Positions 7,225-10,866 of a stretch of 10,866 bases of DNA are shown piece by piece. Origin of the DNA: Flavobacteriaceae bacterium (lineage in GTDB: Bacteria > Bacteroidota > Bacteroidia > Flavobacteriales > Flavobacteriaceae); assembly GCA_013042825.1 (NCBI GenBank), contig JABDPL010000226.1:1-10866 (forward strand). The letters run 5' to 3'. The notes beneath the pieces were generated by a model. That model did not search any database, was not told the DNA's origin, and saw only the letters and a list, made by a program, of their open reading frames with translations. The translations under genes were made by a program, and so were the position numbers. Every line of letters begins with the position of its first letter. The first letter of the stretch is position 1.

Positions 7225-8322
7225 ATGTCATCAAATGTTGTTTCTACTTCCGAATTAACAAAGCTCGATCCTGTTTTCGGTCAATTCTCATATGACGATC
7301 ACGAGCAGGTCGTTTTTTGCCACGACAAAGATACAGGTTTAAAAGCAATAATAGGTGTACACTCAACCGTGTTGGGACCTGCCCTTGGCGGAACGCGCAT
7401 GTGGAACTACAGAACCGAATGGGATGCTTTGAACGATGTTCTGAGGCTATCCAGGGGAATGTCTTTTAAGGCTGCCGTTACAGGACTCGACCTGGGCGGG
7501 GGTAAAGCTGTTATCATTGGAGACTCTAGACGGGATAAAACGAAAGAACTTCTACTCAAGTTCGGAGAGTTTATTCATTCTCTTGGAGGGCGATACTATA
7601 CCGCAGAGGATGTTGGTATGGAAACCGCCGATATGGATCTCATACGCGATGTCACACCATATGTTACCGGAACCTCAGAAAGCAGGGGAGGTGCAGGTAA
7701 TCCATCTCCGATTACGGCTTATGGTGTTTATATGGGAATGAAGGCAGCCGCTCGGTTTAAATATGGTAGTGATAGTTTGAAAGGGAAAAAGATCCTGGTC
7801 CAGGGAATCGGACATGTAGGAGAAGTGTTAGTCGATCTCGTGAGTAAGGAGGATGCCGTAGTCACTATAAACGATATCAATCGTGAACGGCTGGAACATG
7901 TAAGTGACAAATACCAGTGTAAAATATTTGAAGGTGCAGATATATATGATTCAGAGGCTGATATTTATGCACCTTGTGCCCTGGGAGCGACTATCAATGA
8001 TGATACGGTTTACCGGATAAAAGCCAATGTGATCGCAGGTGCGGCGAATAACCAGCTCTTTGATGAATATCGTCACGGGAATATTTTAAGAGATCGGGGA
8101 ATAGTTTATGCTCCGGACTTCCTCATAAATGCCGGAGGGATCATAAACGTGTTCTCGGAGCTGGAAGGTTATGACAAGTCGGTTATCAAGCAAAAAACCG
8201 AAAATATATTCAATACCACATTGGAGATTCTAAGCCATGCGGATAAGCACGGTTTAAGTTCGCACCGCTCAGCCCTTCAGATTGCCCAGGAGAGAATCGC
8301 TCGCAGGAAACCTTCGAAATAG
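7225..8322 (+). CDS. Leucine dehydrogenase-type Glu/Leu/Phe/Val dehydrogenase
   Basis: This cytoplasmic NAD-dependent enzyme deaminates leucine, valine and isoleucine to their 2-oxo acids. It thus feeds branched-chain amino acid catabolism and, in flavobacteria, iso-branched fatty acid primers. Over long blocks it resembles Bacillus leucine dehydrogenase: EQVVFC at 27-32, LGPALGGTRMW at 50-60, SRGMSFK ending at the substrate-binding Lys82, LGGGK with catalytic Lys94, AEDVG with Asp129, and GNPSPITAYGVY at 158-169. The Rossmann domain carries GIGHVG at 194-199, followed by IND with Asp217, the acidic residue expected for NAD over NADP. The APCALG and GAANNQL blocks are also present. The length of 365 is normal, with about a dozen extra N-terminal residues relative to Bacillus. 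It has its own promoter and a terminator downstream. Valine or phenylalanine preference cannot be excluded. Confidence 0.93.
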   Translation: MSSNVVSTSELTKLDPVFGQFSYDDHEQVVFCHDKDTGLKAIIGVHSTVLGPALGGTRMWNYRTEWDALNDVLRLSRGMSFKAAVTGLDLGGGKAVIIGDSRRDKTKELLLKFGEFIHSLGGRYYTAEDVGMETADMDLIRDVTPYVTGTSESRGGAGNPSPITAYGVYMGMKAAARFKYGSDSLKGKKILVQGIGHVGEVLVDLVSKEDAVVTINDINRERLEHVSDKYQCKIFEGADIYDSEADIYAPCALGATINDDTVYRIKANVIAGAANNQLFDEYRHGNILRDRGIVYAPDFLINAGGIINVFSELEGYDKSVIKQKTENIFNTTLEILSHADKHGLSSHRSALQIAQERIARRKPSK

Positions 8323-8350
8323 AGATATTCTGGATCAATACATAATTTAT

Positions 8351-8390
8351 AGCATCCCGGAGTTGATTTTTCCCCGGGATGTTTATATTT
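8351..8390 (+). terminator. Intrinsic terminator after the leucine dehydrogenase gene
   Basis: A perfect 8-bp stem CATCCCGG (8353-8360) / CCGGGATG (8374-8381), extendable by a G-U and an A-T pair, encloses a 13-nt loop. It is followed by the T-rich tail TTTATATTT. It starts about 30 nt after the dehydrogenase stop codon. The tail is not a pure U run, so termination may be partial. The same bases also hold the nusB promoter. Confidence 0.75.
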
Positions 8391-8391
8391 G
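8363..8391 (+). promoter_or_regulatory. Promoter of nusB, nested in the preceding terminator
   Basis: TTG (8363-8365) in the terminator loop, an 18-nt spacer and TATATTTG (8384-8391) in the T-rich tail match the TTG/TAnnTTTG consensus. The start of transcription should fall around 8396, so the nusB leader would be only about a dozen nucleotides. Confidence 0.62.
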
Positions 8392-8407
8392 ACAAAGTTC
8401 TTTATCC

Positions 8408-9352
8408 ATGCTGAACAGAAGACATATCCGTATTAAAGTAATGCAGATCCTGTATGCCTTCCAAGGTACGGAGAGTGATGATCTCAAACCCTACGAGAAT
8501 CAGTTGGCAAAAAGTATGGAAGGTATGCTCGACCTTTACATCTTGATGCTTAATCTGCTGCTTGCAATTCAGTTAAAAGCGGAAAAATATGAAGTTCTGA
8601 AGGCGAAACAATTATCGGAGTCTGCAGCCATCTTAATGCAAAATTCCAAGTTCGTCGAAAATTCTGTTATCGAAAAGATCAAGACAAGTGATAAACTTCA
8701 GAAGTTCACCGAGAACAGGAAACTGAACAATTGGGAATTTGATGACGAATACCCGGACCTGCTGTTCAAGTCCCTAGTAAAGAACAAAATCTACAGGGAC
8801 TATATGGCAGATCCTGAGCGGGATTTTAAAACGGACCGTTTGTTTATACTCGATATTTATAAGAACCTTATCGCGCCCAGCGAGAAGCTCTACGAATACT
8901 TTGAAGACAAAAAAATAACCTGGTTAGATGACTACCCGGTAGTGAATACCGTATTAGTGAAAATGCTGAAGAAATTAAATGAAAAGAGTTCCGGAGACCA
9001 ACTGCTTCCCGATCTTTTTCGGGATGATGAGGATCGGGATTTCGGAATAGACCTTCTGAAGAAAACCATTCTCAACCTGACCAAATTAAATACTATTATT
9101 CAGGAAAACACAACCAACTGGGATAAGGACCGTATAGCGAAACTAGACCTGGTGCTCCTGCAAATGGCCATTTGCGAGATCCGTAATTTCTCCTCTATCC
9201 CGGTCAAGGTAACCATTAATGAATACCTTGAAATCGCCAAGGAATATTCAACACCAAAAAGCAGTGTTTTTATCAACGGTATCCTCGATAAAATCCTTAA
9301 AGATTATGAAGCTAAAGGAACGTTAAATAAGATGGGGCGCGGATTGATGTGA
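8408..9352 (+). CDS. nusB: Transcription antitermination factor NusB, long Bacteroidota form
   Basis: NusB pairs with NusE (ribosomal protein S10) on boxA RNA and keeps RNA polymerase processive through rRNA operons. The N-terminal helix is recognisable as RRHIRIKVMQILYAFQ (residues 4-19). The C-terminal NusB core runs from about 212 to 300, with KLDLVLLQMAICEI at 245-258, IPVKVTINEYLEIAKEY at 264-280 and VFINGILDKIL at 287-297. At 314 residues it is more than twice the length of E. coli NusB (139). The extra length is a charged, largely helical insertion between the first helix and the core (about 25-200), seen in other Bacteroidota NusB proteins and of unknown function. The ATG at 8408 is the only suitable start, as it places the RRH motif at residue 4. 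The downstream envelope genes may be partly co-transcribed. Confidence 0.93.
   Translation: MLNRRHIRIKVMQILYAFQGTESDDLKPYENQLAKSMEGMLDLYILMLNLLLAIQLKAEKYEVLKAKQLSESAAILMQNSKFVENSVIEKIKTSDKLQKFTENRKLNNWEFDDEYPDLLFKSLVKNKIYRDYMADPERDFKTDRLFILDIYKNLIAPSEKLYEYFEDKKITWLDDYPVVNTVLVKMLKKLNEKSSGDQLLPDLFRDDEDRDFGIDLLKKTILNLTKLNTIIQENTTNWDKDRIAKLDLVLLQMAICEIRNFSSIPVKVTINEYLEIAKEYSTPKSSVFINGILDKILKDYEAKGTLNKMGRGLM
9007..9039 (+). repeat. Inverted repeat with alternative pairing inside nusB
   Basis: TCCCGATC (9007-9014) is perfectly complementary to GATCGGGA (9032-9039). Its first six bases can instead pair with TCGGGA (9019-9024), forming a tighter hairpin with a 6-nt loop. The two structures exclude each other. 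The stretch encodes an Asp/Arg-rich segment of NusB, so codon constraint may explain part of it. Confidence 0.4.
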
Positions 9353-9371
9353 TAAAAATTTATTACATTTA
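9344..9371 (+). promoter_or_regulatory. Weak candidate promoter for the DUF1573-yajC pair
   Basis: TTG (9344-9346, within the last codons of nusB), a 17-nt spacer and TACATTTA (9364-9371) match TAnnTTTG except for the final base. There is no terminator between nusB and the next gene, so read-through is an equally good explanation for expression. Confidence 0.28.
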
Positions 9372-9437
9372 GGCGCTTTTAAAAAATTGAACCTGTAATT
9401 TTAACCGACCCAGTTAATCTGGATTCAAAAAATTAAT

Positions 9438-9923
9438 ATGATGAAAAAAGTAATTTTAGGATTAAGCGCCTTATGTATGGTAGCTTTTACTTCTTGTAAA
9501 GAGGATGCCTCAAGCAAGATCAAATCTGAGAATGTAACCCAGGCCGCAGAACGCGATGCTACTGAGGTAGAGTTTCCTGTTTTAACTTTCGACAAATCCG
9601 AACATGATTTTGGTGAGATCGAAAATGGAACCCCTGTTGAAACCGTATTTAAGTACACGAATACCGGTAAATCCCCATTGGTAATTACCGATATCAAAAG
9701 TACTTGCGGATGTACTGTACCACAGGATTGGAGCAAAGAGCCTCTAGCACCGGGAGAGTCTTCTCAGTTCACTGTAAAATTTAATGGAAAAGGAAAGAAC
9801 AAGGTTTCTAAAACCGTGACCGTTACTGCAAATACGGCCAAAGGAAAGGAAACCGTAAAGATCACAGCTTTTGTGAAGCCTGATCCTAATGCAGAGGCTA
9901 CCCCAAAAACGGTAGTACAATAA
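9438..9923 (+). CDS. DUF1573 domain lipoprotein
   Basis: This is a 161-residue envelope lipoprotein. The signal peptide ends in the lipobox Phe-Thr-Ser-Cys, so Cys20 is lipidated. Mature residues Cys-Lys-Glu-Asp fit the Lys-acidic-acidic surface-export signal described in Capnocytophaga. The DUF1573 domain, an Ig-like beta sandwich, fills about residues 46-148. It shows the family hallmarks FDKSEHDFGEIENG at 51-64, FKYTNTGKSPLVITDIKSTCGC with the paired Cys90 and Cys92, and LAPGES at 103-108. The CGC pair is conserved in the family and could bind metal or form a disulfide. Two adjacent ATGs (9438, 9441) are equally possible and do not change the mature protein. It lies 85 nt after nusB and 19 nt before yajC, probably in one transcript with yajC. 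The function is not known. Confidence 0.9.
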   Translation: MMKKVILGLSALCMVAFTSCKEDASSKIKSENVTQAAERDATEVEFPVLTFDKSEHDFGEIENGTPVETVFKYTNTGKSPLVITDIKSTCGCTVPQDWSKEPLAPGESSQFTVKFNGKGKNKVSKTVTVTANTAKGKETVKITAFVKPDPNAEATPKTVVQ

Positions 9924-9942
9924 TCTAAATTCGCAATAGACG

Positions 9943-10233
9943 TTGGAAGGAATTGGCTCTTTCGCCCCTTTTATATTGATGTTTGTGGTGGTGTATTTCT
10001 TTATGATCGCACCACAAATGAGACGGGCAAAACAGGAAAAGAAGTTTGCCGCCGAATTGAAACGAGGTGATAAGGTCATTACCAAAAGCGGTATTCACGG
10101 TAAGGTTGTTGAACTAAGCGATAAAGATACAAGCTGCGTTATCGAGACTTCCGCAGGTAAGATCCGGTTTGAACGATCGGCCATTTCCATGGAAATGAGT
10201 AAGAAACTGAAAATGTCAGTAACAAAGAAATAA
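9943..10233 (+). CDS. yajC: Preprotein translocase accessory subunit YajC, TTG start
   Basis: YajC is a small single-span inner-membrane protein that associates with SecDF and the SecYEG channel during protein export. The 96-residue product has one transmembrane helix at about 8-25 ending in the family motif FFMIAPQ (19-25). A basic region follows (MRRAKQEKKF), then a compact cytoplasmic domain with GDKVITKSGIHGKVVELSDK at 43-62. No ATG is available before the membrane helix. An in-frame TAG at 9937-9939 closes the frame upstream, leaving TTG at 9943 as the credible start. The next ATG (9976) would cut into the helix. It follows the DUF1573 gene by 19 nt and ends 3 nt before a strong terminator hairpin, so it is the last gene of the unit. 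Confidence 0.94.
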   Translation: MEGIGSFAPFILMFVVVYFFMIAPQMRRAKQEKKFAAELKRGDKVITKSGIHGKVVELSDKDTSCVIETSAGKIRFERSAISMEMSKKLKMSVTKK

Positions 10234-10236
10234 AAG

Positions 10237-10263
10237 AAAGCAGCTGAAAAGCTGCTTTTTTTT
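10237..10263 (+). terminator. Strong rho-independent terminator after yajC
   Basis: A core 7-bp stem AGCAGCT/AGCTGCT with a stable GAAA tetraloop is extended to 9 bp by two A-T pairs. It is followed by an uninterrupted run of T from 10256 to 10263. It starts 3 nt after the yajC stop codon. Confidence 0.96.
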
Positions 10264-10288
10264 ATTCCCTGATCATCAGTCACAGTTT

Positions 10289-10317
10289 TTGTTCATTTTA
10301 TTAATATCTTAGGTCTG
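10289..10317 (+). promoter_or_regulatory. Candidate promoter for the SMP-30-like gene
   Basis: TTG (10289-10291), an 18-nt spacer and TAGGTCTG (10310-10317) match TAnnTTTG with one mismatch. It lies after the yajC terminator and would give a leader of roughly 17 nt. A promoter must exist in this gap, but this exact site is tentative. Confidence 0.38.
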
Positions 10318-10339
10318 TAAAACTTCCCTTATAGATCAA

Positions 10340-10866
10340 ATGCGCTTTTGTATAATTCTCCTATGTATTTTTCTGATTTCATGTCGTGAGCAAAGCCTTA
10401 CTTCACAAACCGATTTGCAGGCCGAACTGGAGTATGAGATTTTTTCCCAACTAGGTGAAGGGGCCTTTTGGAATTATGAGACAAAGGAATTCTTCTGGGT
10501 CGATATCATCCAAAAACGCGTTCATATTTATAATCCGGAAACGGGAACCGATCGTTATTTTGAAACACCTTCCCCTGTAGGTATGGTAGTTCCTGCTTCA
10601 CAAGGCCGTGCTGTAATCGCCCTTGAAGACGGGATCTATATGCTTGACACTACATCCGGTGCGATTGAACCCCTTAGTGATATCGAAAAGGATATGCCAG
10701 AAAACCGGTTTAACGATGGCAAGTGCGATCCACTGGGTAACCTATGGGTGGGCTCAATGCATTACCCGCAGAACAAACCCAATGCCAGTCTGTATCGCGT
10801 TAGTCCGGATGGTTCTGCCAAACGCATGATCGATAGCGTAACCATTTCAAATGGCATCGTCTGGAC
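10340..10866 (+). CDS. SMP-30/gluconolactonase-like lipoprotein, 3' end outside the window
   Basis: The frame is open from ATG 10340 to the window edge (175 complete codons). The N-terminus is a short type II signal peptide with lipobox Leu-Ile-Ser-Cys and lipidated Cys15. The next residues (Arg-Glu-Gln-Ser) are not an acidic export signal, so the protein may face the periplasm. The rest is the start of a six-bladed SMP-30/gluconolactonase/LRE beta propeller, whose characterised members hydrolyse sugar lactones using a divalent metal. Visible features are LGEGAFW with Glu40, the first metal ligand; FWVDIIQKRVHIYNPETG at 52-69; RFNDGKCDPLGNLWVGSM at 123-140; and ISNGIVW with Asn171, the second metal ligand. 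The final Asp ligand lies beyond the window. The substrate could be gluconolactone or another lactone and is not shown by the sequence. Confidence 0.88.
   Translation, partial: MRFCIILLCIFLISCREQSLTSQTDLQAELEYEIFSQLGEGAFWNYETKEFFWVDIIQKRVHIYNPETGTDRYFETPSPVGMVVPASQGRAVIALEDGIYMLDTTSGAIEPLSDIEKDMPENRFNDGKCDPLGNLWVGSMHYPQNKPNASLYRVSPDGSAKRMIDSVTISNGIVW

Noticed and set aside
7517..7741. A 74-codon open frame inside the leucine dehydrogenase gene
   Set aside because: It is an out-of-frame shadow of a strongly conserved enzyme, with no promoter or coherent protein features.
10623..10829. A 68-codon plus-strand open frame near the right edge
   Set aside because: It overlaps the SMP-30-like gene in another frame. 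The frame starting at 10340 shows the lipobox and metal-ligand motifs and stays open to the edge.
1..10866. Mobile elements, CRISPR arrays, tRNA/rRNA genes, or defence or toxin-antitoxin systems
   Set aside because: I saw no transposase or integrase motifs, regularly spaced direct repeats, tRNA-like cloverleaf segments or defence-family domains. All larger frames belong to recognisable housekeeping or envelope families.

Overview
The window looks like an ordinary core-genome segment from a member of the Flavobacteriia (Bacteroidota), probably a marine or environmental relative. Four observations support this. The best promoters fit the Bacteroidota pattern TTG-N17-23-TAnnTTTG. Genes lack Shine-Dalgarno-like leaders and have A-rich ones instead. 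Lipoproteins begin Cys-Lys followed by acidic residues. The families present (DUF3276/PUR-like protein, long-form NusB, DUF1573, M14 peptidase with a C-terminal GATase-like domain) are typical of that class. The genus cannot be fixed from the sequence alone.

Layout. Positions 1-1845 (+): the 3' part of a BASS-family sodium-coupled transporter, followed 8 nt later by a PlsC-like phospholipid acyltransferase. Positions 1858-4803 (-): a secreted M14 metallopeptidase with a downstream small Cys-rich lipoprotein only 3 nt away, convergent with the first pair. Positions 4879-5262 (-): a PUR-alpha-like DUF3276 nucleic-acid-binding protein with its own promoter and a clear intrinsic terminator. Positions 5335-7092 (-): an ABC exporter half-transporter. 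Positions 7225-8322 (+): a leucine-dehydrogenase-type amino acid dehydrogenase, diverging from the ABC gene across a 132-nt regulatory region. Positions 8408-10233 (+): nusB, a DUF1573 lipoprotein gene and yajC, closed by a strong terminator. Positions 10340-10866 (+): the 5' part of an SMP-30/gluconolactonase-like lipoprotein gene, cut by the window end.

How the genes work together. There is no single pathway. The right half groups housekeeping functions: branched-chain amino acid oxidation (also the source of iso-branched fatty acid primers in these bacteria), transcription antitermination, and the YajC accessory subunit of the Sec translocase. The left half is envelope-related: solute uptake, phospholipid synthesis, secreted peptide hydrolysis and surface lipoproteins. 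I see no mobile element, CRISPR array, tRNA, rRNA, toxin-antitoxin or defence cassette, and no intergenic gap reaches 300 nt. The points most worth checking are regulatory and family-level: a promoter nested inside a terminator before nusB, a TTG start forced on yajC, an Asp in place of the catalytic Glu in the ABC ATPase, an enlarged NusB, and inverted repeats. I did not find a convincing undescribed multi-gene system.
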